Shown one piece after another: positions 17,433 to 26,251 of a stretch of DNA of 64,000 nucleotides. Both the position numbers and the translations under genes were made by a program. Where the stretch lies: NCBI RefSeq assembly GCF_000714935.1, contig NZ_JMIR01000019.1, forward strand, positions 1 through 64,000. Reading direction: 5' to 3'. The notes beneath the pieces were generated by a model. It searched no databases, was not told the DNA's origin, and saw only the letters and a program-made list of their open reading frames with translations. The stretch is from Tumebacillus flagellatus (GTDB lineage Bacteria; Bacillota; Bacilli; Tumebacillales; Tumebacillaceae). Each line of letters begins with the position of its first letter. The first letter of the stretch is position 1.

Positions 17433-18278
17433 ATGGAGACGCAAGCGGAGATTCAAGATTATTGTCGGCGGTACTTTCAGGCGGTACATGCGCCGATCCT
17501 GCGGGACTTGCCAAATTTTTTGGAAGTGGAATTGCCGCGCGATGTGGACAAGGAATTGATCGATCGTCCGTACCACTGGATGATGGTGGAGACGATCTAT
17601 CAGGACTATCCGAATACGGTCAAACAGTTGATTTTTGAGCAGAACGTCAATGTTGAGGAGATGGAGCGGCCGGAATATCTGACGCTCGGGAGTTTGTTTC
17701 TGACCAAGATGATCGATTCCACAAAAAAGCGCGGGAGCTGCACGTTCGGCTACCAGCAAGGGGTGCCGACCGGGTCGGTTTTGCGACCGGTGTTGCTGAT
17801 GACGTGCAAAATCTCGTATGTGGCGGACCGTTGCCGGGATGAGATCGTGACATATGGCGTCAGTCTCGGGTCGGGTGAGGTGTACCGCGATTTCTACGAG
17901 CAGGTGGTGGACTTGAACTTCTCGACGGAACCTCCCTCTCCGATGCAACTCGTGCACGTGGAAGCACCGAAGCTCACCGTCAAGCAAGGGTTCAAGAAGA
18001 TTCGCGATCAAGTGCATAAAGAAATTCGGTTGCTGGACCACACCTGGGCAGAAGAAGCGGAGGAACATCTGGCACGGGAGCGGGAGCAGTTGGAGACGTA
18101 CTACCAGTCGCTGGGGCTGGTCAATGCCGACTCCACCGTGCCCGATGCAGAAAAAATAGCGAAGGCACGGCTCTATGAAGATGAGCTGAAGATGCGGCTC
18201 GACGAACTGGAAAAGCGATGCAGTCCGAGGATCAAGATCGAGCCCTTCCAGTTCGCGTTGCTGTACGTGAAAGGTTAG
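17433..18278 (+). CDS. yqhG: YqhG-family protein of unknown function
   Basis: The ATG at 17433 has GAGAGGAGG seven bases upstream and gives 281 residues. The product is soluble, with a long charged helical C-terminal half (about 195-265) and no catalytic motif. It matches B. subtilis YqhG in position, directly after yqhH and opposite gcvT, and in approximate length. The pair is likely co-transcribed, which suggests that YqhG works with the YqhH translocase. Confidence 0.8.
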   Translation: METQAEIQDYCRRYFQAVHAPILRDLPNFLEVELPRDVDKELIDRPYHWMMVETIYQDYPNTVKQLIFEQNVNVEEMERPEYLTLGSLFLTKMIDSTKKRGSCTFGYQQGVPTGSVLRPVLLMTCKISYVADRCRDEIVTYGVSLGSGEVYRDFYEQVVDLNFSTEPPSPMQLVHVEAPKLTVKQGFKKIRDQVHKEIRLLDHTWAEEAEEHLAREREQLETYYQSLGLVNADSTVPDAEKIAKARLYEDELKMRLDELEKRCSPRIKIEPFQFALLYVKG

Positions 18279-18379
18279 TTGATGGTTAGCAGCACATGTT
18301 TCCTGTACCCTACTAGGTAAAAAATTCTGCACCATTCCTTGCACATGTTTCGTAGGGGATATTTGCGTGCGCCCTTTTG

Positions 18380-18418
18380 TAAAAAACTCCAGCGGCTACT
18401 TTAGTCGCAGGAGTTTTC
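18380..18418. terminator. Bidirectional terminator between yqhG and the convergent gene
   Basis: The arms AAAACTCC.GCG and CGC.GGAGTTTT are flanked by A and T runs. The preceding 100 bases contain a direct repeat GCACATGTTTC (18292 and 18341) but no gene. Confidence 0.75.
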
Positions 18419-18449
18419 TCGTGTTCCTCCTCTGCGGAGGCTGCCCTCT

Positions 18450-19379
18450 CTATTTCCCACGCACCGGCACAGCCGTTACGGGGAATTCAGCGTTCACGTA
18501 CACCGGTTGACGTTGCGCGTCGTTCAGCGCGAACGGGTCGGTGACGCCGAAGTAGGTGGCTTCGGGGGTGAGGGTGATTTTTTGCTGAAGGTTCAGCGCG
18601 ACGAACAGCTTGTCCGGAATCGCGTCATATACCATTTCAGCCGGTTCCGCCGCCTCCGTTTGCTTGGCGAACTCTTGCAGAGGCACGCCCCCTGTCCCCT
18701 GCTCCCCAAGCTTCATCTTGCCGTACAACCCCGTCGCGTACACCGCGTCGTCTTCGCCGTGCACAATCTCCGGAAGCGCAGTCACGGCGGCGGACTGTTG
18801 CTTTTTTTCCAACGCGAGCGCCGGGAGTTTGTCCGGCACGCGGTTGAGCAGTTCGCCGCTGGGCAGTTCTTCGCCCGACATCAAGTTGTACAGTTGCGGT
18901 CCTTGCTGTCCTTGCACATACGCCAGTTGCAACGCCGGCCCTCCGTACAGATATCCGTTCGGGATCGCCTGCTCGTCCCCCGGCAATTCCGGCGTCGGGC
19001 GACGGCTGAACTCATAGAGAGATTGTCCGTCTGGAGTGGTCACGAGATACCCGAGCGCCTTCCCTCCCGTCTGCACGCGCCACAACACCGCGTTGACCGC
19101 TCCCTCTCGATCATGCAGATTGCGCACCGCTGCAACGTCTGCACTCCCCCAATCTTCAAAGCCGGGCACGCTTGCCACCACGCCCAGCAACGGATGCACA
19201 TCCAACGATGAATCCACAGGTGTCACGGTGACCGTCTGCCCGTCCATCACTCGTTGTTCATCCAGCACGGATACCGCCACAGGCGAATTCCCTTTCGGCG
19301 ACACCATCGTTCCGGACACAACCGACGATCCCACCATCATGACGGAGATCATGCACGCACTCCACACCATGTTTTTCAT
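18450..19379 (-). CDS. Exported protein of unknown function
   Basis: The ATG at 19379 gives 309 residues beginning MKNMVWSACMISVMMVG, a short export signal; AGAGGA lies 12 bases upstream, so the start is not certain. The mature part is acidic and Pro/Gly-rich, without recognised domains or a lipobox. It lies alone between two terminators, convergent to yqhG. I do not recognise a family. Confidence 0.65.
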   Translation of the reverse strand: MKNMVWSACMISVMMVGSSVVSGTMVSPKGNSPVAVSVLDEQRVMDGQTVTVTPVDSSLDVHPLLGVVASVPGFEDWGSADVAAVRNLHDREGAVNAVLWRVQTGGKALGYLVTTPDGQSLYEFSRRPTPELPGDEQAIPNGYLYGGPALQLAYVQGQQGPQLYNLMSGEELPSGELLNRVPDKLPALALEKKQQSAAVTALPEIVHGEDDAVYATGLYGKMKLGEQGTGGVPLQEFAKQTEAAEPAEMVYDAIPDKLFVALNLQQKITLTPEATYFGVTDPFALNDAQRQPVYVNAEFPVTAVPVRGK

Positions 19380-19500
19380 TTCGTTGACACATCCTCTCGC
19401 AGAGTCAAATCTGAACCCGTTTGATGTTGTTTTCATCGTAAACGAATCTGTCTGCAATGTTTGTTAGAACCTGTCAACGAGATTGAAGTTTTTTCCGACA

Positions 19501-19535
19501 AAAAAAGCGACCCTCCCGCAGGAGCGTCGCTTTTT
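19501..19535 (-). terminator. Terminator of the phosphonate-type binding protein gene
   Basis: The arms AAAAAAGCGAC and GTCGCTTTTT with inner CTCC/GGAG form a strong stem. It sits just after the stop codon. Confidence 0.85.
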
Positions 19536-19550
19536 GTCCAACGATATAGC

Positions 19551-20477
19551 TTACTTCGGTTGTGCGCCGGTAGCTTCGATCATTTTGCGAACCGGATCGA
19601 AGTTCTTGTCGTCGCCCGGTACGAGGCCGTCGAAGTTGTAGATGTCCATGCCGATCTTCTTGCCTTCGTCGGTGGACATGATCTTCGTGAACGCATCCGC
19701 AACTTTCTTCTTGAAGTCAGCCGGGAGGTCCGGGCGGATGGAAACGGTGTCGTTCGGGATCGGCTCGGAGGTTGCGAAGATTTCGAGCTTCTCTTTCGCG
19801 TCCGGAGTGGTTTTCGCGATGGTTTGGTCGATTGCAGCGTCAAATACGGTTGCAACGTCAACGTCACCGCGGTAGAGCGCCATCAGCGCTTTGTCGTGGC
19901 CGCCTGCCATGATGCCTTGAACGTCGGTGTCCGGGTTGAGGCCCGCGTTTTTGATCATAACGACCGGGTAGAGGTAACCTGCAGCGGATGCGCCGTCAAC
20001 ATAAGCAATTTTCTTGCCTTTGATGTCCTTCACGTCCTTGATGGAGTTGTCGCCTTTCTTCTTGACGAAGACGGACTTGTAGGACGCGGAACCTTGACGG
20101 GAAGTTTGCAGGAGAAGATCAGCAGCCTTCTTCTTATCGTGAGCGAATACGTAGTTAACCGGGTTCAGGAAGCCGACGTCGATTTTCTTCGCAGCCATGC
20201 CTTCAACGAGCGCGTTGAAGTTGGTGGTGACAGAAACTTCGACCGGAATCCCCAGTTCTTTGGAGAGCAAGTCACCCATCGGCTTTGCTTTTGCTTGGAG
20301 GGTTTCTGCGTTTTGGGACGGGATGAAACCAACGACGAGTTTGTCCGGAGCTTTTTCAGCTGCCGGCTTGGTAGCGGTGTCGCCGGTAGAAGCGTTGTTG
20401 TCCTTGGAACCGCAACCTACAAATGCGGTAGCTGCCAATGCAAAGGTGAGACCCACTACTACGGATTTCTTAAACAT
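19551..20477 (-). CDS. phnD: Phosphate/phosphite/phosphonate-type ABC substrate-binding lipoprotein
   Basis: The 308-residue product has a lipoprotein signal with AFVGCGS (lipidated cysteine near residue 22), then a PhnD-type periplasmic-binding fold with VGFIPSQNAETL, KKIDVGFLNPVNYVFA, KKIAYVDGASAAGYLYP and GDVDVATVFDAA. Such proteins capture phosphonate, phosphite or phosphate outside the membrane for an ABC importer. The start has GGGGG upstream. No permease or ATPase gene is adjacent; the gene has its own promoter and terminator, so it is an orphan. The ligand cannot be told from sequence. Confidence 0.88.
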   Translation of the reverse strand: MFKKSVVVGLTFALAATAFVGCGSKDNNASTGDTATKPAAEKAPDKLVVGFIPSQNAETLQAKAKPMGDLLSKELGIPVEVSVTTNFNALVEGMAAKKIDVGFLNPVNYVFAHDKKKAADLLLQTSRQGSASYKSVFVKKKGDNSIKDVKDIKGKKIAYVDGASAAGYLYPVVMIKNAGLNPDTDVQGIMAGGHDKALMALYRGDVDVATVFDAAIDQTIAKTTPDAKEKLEIFATSEPIPNDTVSIRPDLPADFKKKVADAFTKIMSTDEGKKIGMDIYNFDGLVPGDDKNFDPVRKMIEATGAQPK

Positions 20478-20523
20478 TTGTTTTCCCCCGATGAAATGAA
20501 GATTTTGACTAATTCCATGAGTT

Positions 20524-20532
20524 AGTATAGCA
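20524..20532 (-). promoter_or_regulatory. Extended minus 10 promoter of the binding-protein gene
   Basis: On the minus strand TGCTATACT is an extended minus 10 element (TGn plus TATACT) about 50 bases before the start codon. No good minus 35 is seen. Confidence 0.55.
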
Positions 20533-20604
20533 CAATCCACGAGAAAGTATATATTCTTTTTTTGTAGTTTTTGTAATCAAAAGTCGAATTTTGTCTACGA
20601 ACCC

Positions 20605-21105
20605 CTACAGATGCTTCGGACCGTGCTCGGAGGGCGGGACGGGTTTCAGTTGGCGCACGCGCTTTACTTCGGCCTCGATTTCGGCGTGAGCGCTTTGCAG
20701 GGCCGCTAGCTGTTCCGTTTTTTTCTCGACGAGCAGAATCAGAACGGAATGCATCTTGCTGTAGTCTTTTTTGGCTTGGGCGGCGTAGTAGAGTGTGTGG
20801 TAGTCTTCGATCTCCCCGCGCAGGGTTTGGGCTTTTTTGATTTCTTCATGGAACTTTAAGAGGTTTTTTTGCGTGGTGGCGCGTTCCGTGTCGCTCATCG
20901 TCTGCGCGCGGTGGCGCAGCTCGCTCGTCGACGCTTTCAAGACGCGCATGATCTTGTGAATGTCTCCGTCGAGTTTGACGACTTTATTCTGCTCCATCGT
21001 GAGTTGTTGCGGCGTCGGACTTGCAAAAGCCGGAGGAACAGCGGGTGAAAATAAAAAAGCCGCCGCAGTGAGACTTGCGGCGACAAAGCGCGTACCTTTC
21101 TTCAT
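20605..21105 (-). CDS. Secreted coiled-coil protein
   Basis: The ATG at 21105 is behind AGAGGTGAGG and gives 166 residues. A signal peptide (hydrophobic FVAASLTAAAFLFSPAVPPAFA, cleavage near 29) leads a mature protein that is almost wholly helical and charged, with heptad-like Leu/Ile spacing. It follows the DnaI-like ATPase gene by 34 bases, probably in one transcript. No family is recognised; a cell-envelope role is possible. Confidence 0.65.
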   Translation of the reverse strand: MKKGTRFVAASLTAAAFLFSPAVPPAFASPTPQQLTMEQNKVVKLDGDIHKIMRVLKASTSELRHRAQTMSDTERATTQKNLLKFHEEIKKAQTLRGEIEDYHTLYYAAQAKKDYSKMHSVLILLVEKKTEQLAALQSAHAEIEAEVKRVRQLKPVPPSEHGPKHL

Positions 21106-21139
21106 CGTCCTCACCTCTTGCGGGTAGCTTACCCGCAAA

Positions 21140-22105
21140 CTAACGACCCGATGCGTCCAGGATGTCCATCTGAGTCATCCGGTAATCGCGTCCGGCGAGA
21201 CGTCCGATGCGCGTCATCTGGATGATCCGCGAGACCAGCGCATCGACGGTGCGCGTCTGGTCGCGGAACGTCTGGTAGACGACCGGCGGTTCGTAGTTGG
21301 AAGTGAAAAGCGTCGGCAAATGATTGGAGAAGCGATAGTTGATGATGCGGAACATCTTATCGAGCGTGAACTCGTTGGCCCGCTCTTGGGCGAACTCGTC
21401 GATGGCCAGAACCGGAACGGTGCAATACTTCTCGATGACCGTCTCCATGTCCTTGCCCGCCCCCACGCTCATGCGCAGTTTGTCAAAAATGTTGTCGGCA
21501 TGCACGAAGATGTTCGGAATCTTGCGCTCGTCGAGGCGGTTGCAAATCGCAAGCACCAGATGGGTCTTGCCCACGCCGGGCGGTCCCCAGATGTAGAGGC
21601 CCTTGAACGGCGCGTCGCTCGCTCCGGCACGTTGCAGCTCCTGCTGAGCCGGAGTGTAGCAATCGGCGAATTCCAAAGCGGCCGCATACAGCTCCGGGAA
21701 TTTTCGCGCTTGTTCCGACGGGAAGTTGTCAAACCGAAACCGCTTGTCGGCGGAACTCTTCTGCGCGTACTCGTTCAAAGAATCGATCTGCTTGCGCTCC
21801 ACCCAGTTTTGGTACGGCGGGCAATGCGTGGTGCGGATCGTCAATTGGTCGTTGTACAGTTCCAAATAGTCGTACAGCCCCTGCGCGTCGCCGTCCTTGC
21901 CGCACTTTTCGTAGCCTTGGCAATTGCCGCAGATGTGTTCTTGCTTGATCTGGTCGAGCAGGAGAATTCCGCCGCGCTGGATCGCCGCGTCGCTGACGTC
22001 CATCGCACGCAGTTGCGGAATTCGCTCGCGGAAATATTCCGGTGTGTATTGGTTGCGGGTCTGGTATTGCCGACCGAATTGCAACGTCGAACCGATGTGA
22101 TCCAT
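21140..22105 (-). CDS. DnaI/DnaC-like AAA+ ATPase (helicase-loader type)
   Basis: The 321-residue product has a cysteine cluster at about 59-95 (CGNC, EKCGKDG, HCPPY) that may bind zinc like the N-terminal domain of B. subtilis DnaI, and an AAA+ domain with Walker A GPPGVGKT at 174-181, Walker B VLAIDEF and sensor LPTLFTSNYEP. DnaI loads the replicative helicase DnaB-type ring at origins and forks. Size and layout fit DnaI (311 residues). It is not next to dnaB as in B. subtilis, so it could be a paralogue or IstB-like. GAGGGGGAG precedes the start. Confidence 0.75.
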   Translation of the reverse strand: MDHIGSTLQFGRQYQTRNQYTPEYFRERIPQLRAMDVSDAAIQRGGILLLDQIKQEHICGNCQGYEKCGKDGDAQGLYDYLELYNDQLTIRTTHCPPYQNWVERKQIDSLNEYAQKSSADKRFRFDNFPSEQARKFPELYAAALEFADCYTPAQQELQRAGASDAPFKGLYIWGPPGVGKTHLVLAICNRLDERKIPNIFVHADNIFDKLRMSVGAGKDMETVIEKYCTVPVLAIDEFAQERANEFTLDKMFRIINYRFSNHLPTLFTSNYEPPVVYQTFRDQTRTVDALVSRIIQMTRIGRLAGRDYRMTQMDILDASGR

Positions 22106-22168
22106 CCGGCTCCCCCTCTCTCTACGGTCTGTTTAGATGTTCACATACTATCACAAATCTCGCGGAAG

Positions 22169-23143
22169 TTACAAAACGTGAACGCCGCTGGTCTCCGGCT
22201 TGAGCTGGAGAATGCGCGTCGGAACGCCCTGCTGCGCAAACGTCCGACGCATCGCGTCGCCAACTTCTGTTGCGTTTGCAGTCGTCAGCGCCAACAGCGA
22301 CGGGCCGGAGCCGGAGATCGCCACGGCGAACGCGCCGGCGTTCCTCGCCGCCTGCGCCGCCTCCACGCCGCCCTTGATCAACGGAAACCGATACGGCTGA
22401 TGCAAAAAATCCGCCATCGCGTCGGCGAACACCCGCTCGATCATCGCAAGGTCGCCCGTCGCCATCGCCGCTGTCAAGAGGCTTGCGTTGCGCACGTTTT
22501 GCACCGCTTCTGAAAACGGCACTTGCTCAGGCAGAGCGCGCCGCGCCAGACCGGTCGACAGCATGTATCCGGGAACGGCAACGACGCAACACAGCCCTGC
22601 GGGCGGCGTCAAACGCAGCGTATGCAGGCGCGGACGGGAGACGGTTTTTTTTTCCAAACGGGATGAAGAAGCAGATTCCGGTGCAAAGTCGGACGTGTAG
22701 AGTCCGCTGGCGACAAACCCGCCGTAGATGGCAGGCGCGACGTTGTCCGGATGACCTTCGATCTCGACGGCGAGGCGAAGCAGTTCTTCGCGGTCAAACT
22801 GGCATCCGTCGAGCAGGTACGCGGCGCACAGGCCGCTGACGATCGCCGTCGCGCTGGAGCCAAGCCCGCGCGTGACGGGAATTTCATTGTGGATGTGCAA
22901 TCGCACGCCCGGTGCCTGTCGTCCACGGACGGAAAAATAGCGGGCAAATCCGCGGTACGCCAAATTGTAGTCCGGCACGCGCGGAACATCTTCTACCCCC
23001 TCGCCCGAGACTTCGATGCGCACCGAGCGGTTCGGGCGCTCTTCAAACTCCAAGATGTTGTAGAGCGAGAGCGACATTCCAAACACGTCAAAGCCCGGTC
23101 CGAGGTTTGCCGTCGTCGCCGGCACCCGAATTCTCACGCCCAT
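22169..23143 (-). CDS. thrB: Homoserine kinase
   Basis: The 324-residue GHMP-family kinase phosphorylates L-homoserine, the step before threonine synthase. It shows VPATTANLGPGFDVFG near the N-terminus, the ATP loop GLGSSATAIVSG, HPDNVAPAIYGG and the C-terminal ISGSGPSLLAL. GGAGG precedes the start. It lies 14 bases after the ACT-domain gene. hom and thrC are not in the window. Confidence 0.95.
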   Translation of the reverse strand: MGVRIRVPATTANLGPGFDVFGMSLSLYNILEFEERPNRSVRIEVSGEGVEDVPRVPDYNLAYRGFARYFSVRGRQAPGVRLHIHNEIPVTRGLGSSATAIVSGLCAAYLLDGCQFDREELLRLAVEIEGHPDNVAPAIYGGFVASGLYTSDFAPESASSSRLEKKTVSRPRLHTLRLTPPAGLCCVVAVPGYMLSTGLARRALPEQVPFSEAVQNVRNASLLTAAMATGDLAMIERVFADAMADFLHQPYRFPLIKGGVEAAQAARNAGAFAVAISGSGPSLLALTTANATEVGDAMRRTFAQQGVPTRILQLKPETSGVHVL

Positions 23144-23157
23144 AGCGCACTGTCCTC

Positions 23158-23604
23158 CTACGAGTAACCGACGATCTCCGCCTTGCGGACACCGTTCATC
23201 TTCTGAAGGTTATCGGTCAGGTCATCCAGCGAGCCGTTCAAGTTCTTGACGTCCACCGTCATCGTCAGGTGTGCGGCTTGGCTCATCGGGATGCCTTGGT
23301 TGATCGTGATGATGTTGCCGCCCGTTTGGGCGATCGCATTCAGAACGGCCGAGAGAATCCCCTGGCGGTGTTCGAGGATCAGCGACAAGGTGATCAGTCG
23401 TCCTTGTCCCTCTTCTTCGTACAGGAAGACGAGATCGCGGTACTTATAAAAAGCGGAACGGGAGAGCCCGACTTCGTTTACCGCTTCGTGTACGGTATTC
23501 GCTTCGCCGCGTGCGAGCATGTCCTTGACTTGAACGGTCTTGACCATCGCTTCCGGCATGATATCTTCGGCGACCAAGAAGAATTTGCGTCGTTTCGTAT
23601 TCAT
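23158..23604 (-). CDS. UPF0735 ACT-domain protein (PheB-like)
   Basis: The 148-residue product has an N-terminal helix-turn-helix-like region (LSRSAFYKYRD, about 49-59) and a C-terminal ACT domain (about 72-148) with HRQGILSAVLNAIAQTGGNI. It matches the UPF0735 family, including B. subtilis PheB, in length and start MNTKRRKFFLV. ACT domains bind amino acids, so it probably regulates the threonine or aromatic branch with thrB. GGGGTGGGG precedes the start. Confidence 0.9.
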   Translation of the reverse strand: MNTKRRKFFLVAEDIMPEAMVKTVQVKDMLARGEANTVHEAVNEVGLSRSAFYKYRDLVFLYEEEGQGRLITLSLILEHRQGILSAVLNAIAQTGGNIITINQGIPMSQAAHLTMTVDVKNLNGSLDDLTDNLQKMNGVRKAEIVGYS

Positions 23605-23691
23605 CGGGAGACCCCACCCCTTTCCTCGTCAGTTTGTTAAAGTTTCGTGTATATCGAATATACTCCATCTGTGGCGGACAGTATACCCCCC

Positions 23692-23726
23692 AAAAAAAGA
23701 CCCTCCAAATTTGCGGAGGGTCTTTC
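23692..23726 (-). terminator. Terminator after asnB
   Basis: The arms AAAGACCCTCC and GGAGGGTCTTT form an 11-base-pair stem with an A-run on the plus strand, that is a T-run on the minus strand. Confidence 0.9.
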
Positions 23727-23733
23727 GGACGGC

Positions 23734-25650
23734 TTATACAGTTTGCGCTTGGTAGGCGCGGCGGCGTTGCACGTTCGGGGTGACAGACGGCTTGATCTGC
23801 ACGGAACGCTCGACGTAAATCTGATGCCACAGCAAGAACATCAGCACCGTCCAGACTTTGCGCGCGTTGTCGCGGACTCCGTTTTTGTGTTCTTCTAGCA
23901 GGTTCAAGACATACTGTTTGTTGATCAAGTGATCGACGTTCGAGGACGCGATCAACTCGCGAGCCCAATTGTAGTGCTCGTTTCGCAGCCACTGACGGGT
24001 CGGAATCGGGAAGCCGAGCTTCGGACGCTCCGCCACTTCGCGGGGGAGGATGTCCTTCACCGCTTCGCGCAGCACGTACTTGGTCGTGCCGTTCATCAGG
24101 CGGTACTGCATCGGAATCTGGGAAGCAAACTCAAACACTTCCTTATCCAAGAACGGAACGCGCAGTTCGAGCGAGTTCGCCATCGTCATTTTGTCCGCTT
24201 TCATGAGGATGTCGCCCGGAAGCCACGTATGGAAGTCGACATACTGCATCTGCGTCACCGGGTCATACTTCGACGCGCGGTCATAGTACGGCTGGGTGAT
24301 GTCGAGATAGCGGCGCAAGTGCATCTGTTCCGGATTCAAGCGCACGAACTCTTCTTTCATCTGTTCGCCGAAGATGAACGCGTTGCCGACGAAGCGCTCC
24401 TGCAGGGTCTTCGACCCGCGCATGAAGAACGAGCGGCCCTTCATGCCTTCCGGGAACGCAGAAGCGACGCTGCCAAGCGTGCGGCGCAGGGACATCGGCA
24501 AGTAATCGAACATCTTGAGCGAGAGCGGTTCGCGGTAGATGGTGTAGCCGCCGAACACTTCATCCGCGCCCTCGCCGGAGAGCACGACGGTGATGAATTG
24601 GCTCGCCAGTTCCGCCACGAAGTACAGCCCGATCGCCGACGGGTCGGCGATCGGCTCGTCTTGGTGGAACATCAGACGCGGCAAGGCTTCCAGATATTGC
24701 GAAGCGGAAATCAACACGTCGCGATGCTCGGTGCCGAGGATGTTGGCCGTCTCGCGGGCGTACGCCAATTCCGATTGGCCCCCTGCGCCTTCAAAGCCGA
24801 CGGTGAACGTTTTGACCTGCTCCATTTCTTTGAGCAGCGCCACGATGGTCGACGAGTCGACGCCGGAAGAGAGGAACGCGCCGCGCGGAACGTCGGAGTT
24901 CATGTGCGCTTTGACGGAGTTGCGCAGAATTTCGCGGGTGCCTTCGATGTAATACGAGATCGGACGCTGGACTTCTTCGAATTTCAGTTCCCAATAGCGT
25001 TCGATCTTGAACTTGCCGTCCTTGATCACCATGAAGTGCGCGGCCGGCAGCTTGTGGATGCCCTTGAACATCGTCAGCGGGTCCGGCGCATATTGGAAAG
25101 TCAAGTAGTTCCAGAACGATTCCGGGTTGACGTCGCGGCGCACGCTCGGATGCTCCAGCAGGGATTTGATCTCCGAGCCCCAGAGAATCGAGTCTTCGGT
25201 TTCCGTGTAGTAACAGGGTTTGATCCCGAAATGGTCGCGTGCAACCATCACTTGACGGTTTTTGGCATCATAGATCGCAAAGCAGAACATGCCGCGCAGA
25301 TCCTTGACGCAGTCGACGCCCTTCTCTTCATAGAGATGCACGATGACTTCGGTGTCTGCTTCGGTCTTGAACTGGTGACCGCGCTCGACGAGGCCGCGGC
25401 GAATTTCTTGGTAGTTGTAGATTTCTCCGTTAAACGAGATCCAGACGGTGCCGTCCTCGTTGCAAAGCGGTTGGTGACCGCCCTCCAAGTCAATGATCGA
25501 GAGACGACGGAAGCCGAGGCCGATGTTGTCTTGCAGGTGCACGCCCATGTCGTCCGGACCGCGGTGCACGATCTGGTCGCTCATCGCTTCCAACACATTC
25601 TGCTCGACGGGACGCCCTGTTTTGTTAAACAACCCCACGATGCCACACAT
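23734..25650 (-). CDS. asnB: Asparagine synthase (glutamine-hydrolysing)
   Basis: The start at 25650 is fixed by the N-terminal MCGIVGLF, whose Cys2 is the glutaminase nucleophile after methionine removal; 638 residues result, as in B. subtilis AsnB. The glutaminase domain (1-210) has RLSIIDLEGGHQP and WISFNGEIYNY; the synthetase domain has the ATP loop FLSSGVDSSTI and VLSGEGADEVFGGY. It makes asparagine from aspartate, glutamine and ATP. It is monocistronic with its own promoter. The ribosome site is weak (GTGAGG, long spacing). Confidence 0.97.
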   Translation of the reverse strand: MCGIVGLFNKTGRPVEQNVLEAMSDQIVHRGPDDMGVHLQDNIGLGFRRLSIIDLEGGHQPLCNEDGTVWISFNGEIYNYQEIRRGLVERGHQFKTEADTEVIVHLYEEKGVDCVKDLRGMFCFAIYDAKNRQVMVARDHFGIKPCYYTETEDSILWGSEIKSLLEHPSVRRDVNPESFWNYLTFQYAPDPLTMFKGIHKLPAAHFMVIKDGKFKIERYWELKFEEVQRPISYYIEGTREILRNSVKAHMNSDVPRGAFLSSGVDSSTIVALLKEMEQVKTFTVGFEGAGGQSELAYARETANILGTEHRDVLISASQYLEALPRLMFHQDEPIADPSAIGLYFVAELASQFITVVLSGEGADEVFGGYTIYREPLSLKMFDYLPMSLRRTLGSVASAFPEGMKGRSFFMRGSKTLQERFVGNAFIFGEQMKEEFVRLNPEQMHLRRYLDITQPYYDRASKYDPVTQMQYVDFHTWLPGDILMKADKMTMANSLELRVPFLDKEVFEFASQIPMQYRLMNGTTKYVLREAVKDILPREVAERPKLGFPIPTRQWLRNEHYNWARELIASSNVDHLINKQYVLNLLEEHKNGVRDNARKVWTVLMFLLWHQIYVERSVQIKPSVTPNVQRRRAYQAQTV

Positions 25651-25710
25651 CTCTATGTAAAACCTCACTTTCGTATCTCCAAAAGGTGTCAAACATCAAA
25701 CTACTTTGCT

Positions 25711-25739
25711 AGTGTACCCCCACTCATTGTGCCCGTCAA
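25711..25739 (-). promoter_or_regulatory. Sigma-A promoter of asnB
   Basis: On the minus strand TTGACG (25739-25734) and TACACT (25716-25711) have a 17-base spacer. Transcription would begin near 25704, leaving a leader of about 55 bases. Confidence 0.75.
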
Positions 25740-25741
25740 TG

Positions 25742-26251
25742 TTAAGAGGCAGACAGTTTCATGACGATTTCGCCGACGATGTCCGCGAGACTCCTGCCTG
25801 TCGTGTCAAGGGCAAGATCGGCGAACTCATAGAGTCCGGCGCGCGCCTCTTGCAGCGCCAAGATGCGCCCCTTGAGGTCGCCGCCCTGCAGCAGCGGGCG
25901 GTTCGGGTCGTTCTCCACCCGTCGCACGATCTCCTCGACCGTGGCGGTGAGGCAGACGACGAAGCCGCTTTTTTTCATCATGTCTCGGTTTTCAGCCGCA
26001 AGCACCGCTCCGCCGCCTGTCGTGATCACAGCCGGACCTCCCGCGGCAAGTTCGGTGAGCATCGCCGTCTCCAGCTTTCGGAAATGAACTTCGCCGTCGG
26101 CGGCAAAGATTTCCGGGATGCTCCGCCCCTCCCGCTTGACGATTTCCTGGTCGGAGTCAAACAGCGGTACGTCCAAGGCCGACGCCAGTTGCTCGCCCAC
26201 CGTGGTCTTGCCGGTGCCCATAAAGCCAATCAAAAAAATACGCGCTCCCAT
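25742..26251 (-). CDS. aroK: Shikimate kinase
   Basis: The 169-residue P-loop kinase phosphorylates shikimate in the chorismate pathway. It has Walker A GFMGTGKTT at 9-17, the shikimate-binding FDSDQEIV with DxD, ITTGGGAVL and the lid NDPNRPLL. No convincing ribosome site is seen (GGGCGGG at distance). It stands alone here, away from aroQ. Confidence 0.95.
   Translation of the reverse strand: MGARIFLIGFMGTGKTTVGEQLASALDVPLFDSDQEIVKREGRSIPEIFAADGEVHFRKLETAMLTELAAGGPAVITTGGGAVLAAENRDMMKKSGFVVCLTATVEEIVRRVENDPNRPLLQGGDLKGRILALQEARAGLYEFADLALDTTGRSLADIVGEIVMKLSAS

Noticed and set aside
23929-25764. Long open frame antisense to asnB
   Set aside because: It is the complementary frame of a clear asnB in GC-rich DNA, Arg/His-rich, with no ribosome site or family motif. 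The same holds for long frames opposite gcvPA, the PBP2 genes, aspA and pilM.
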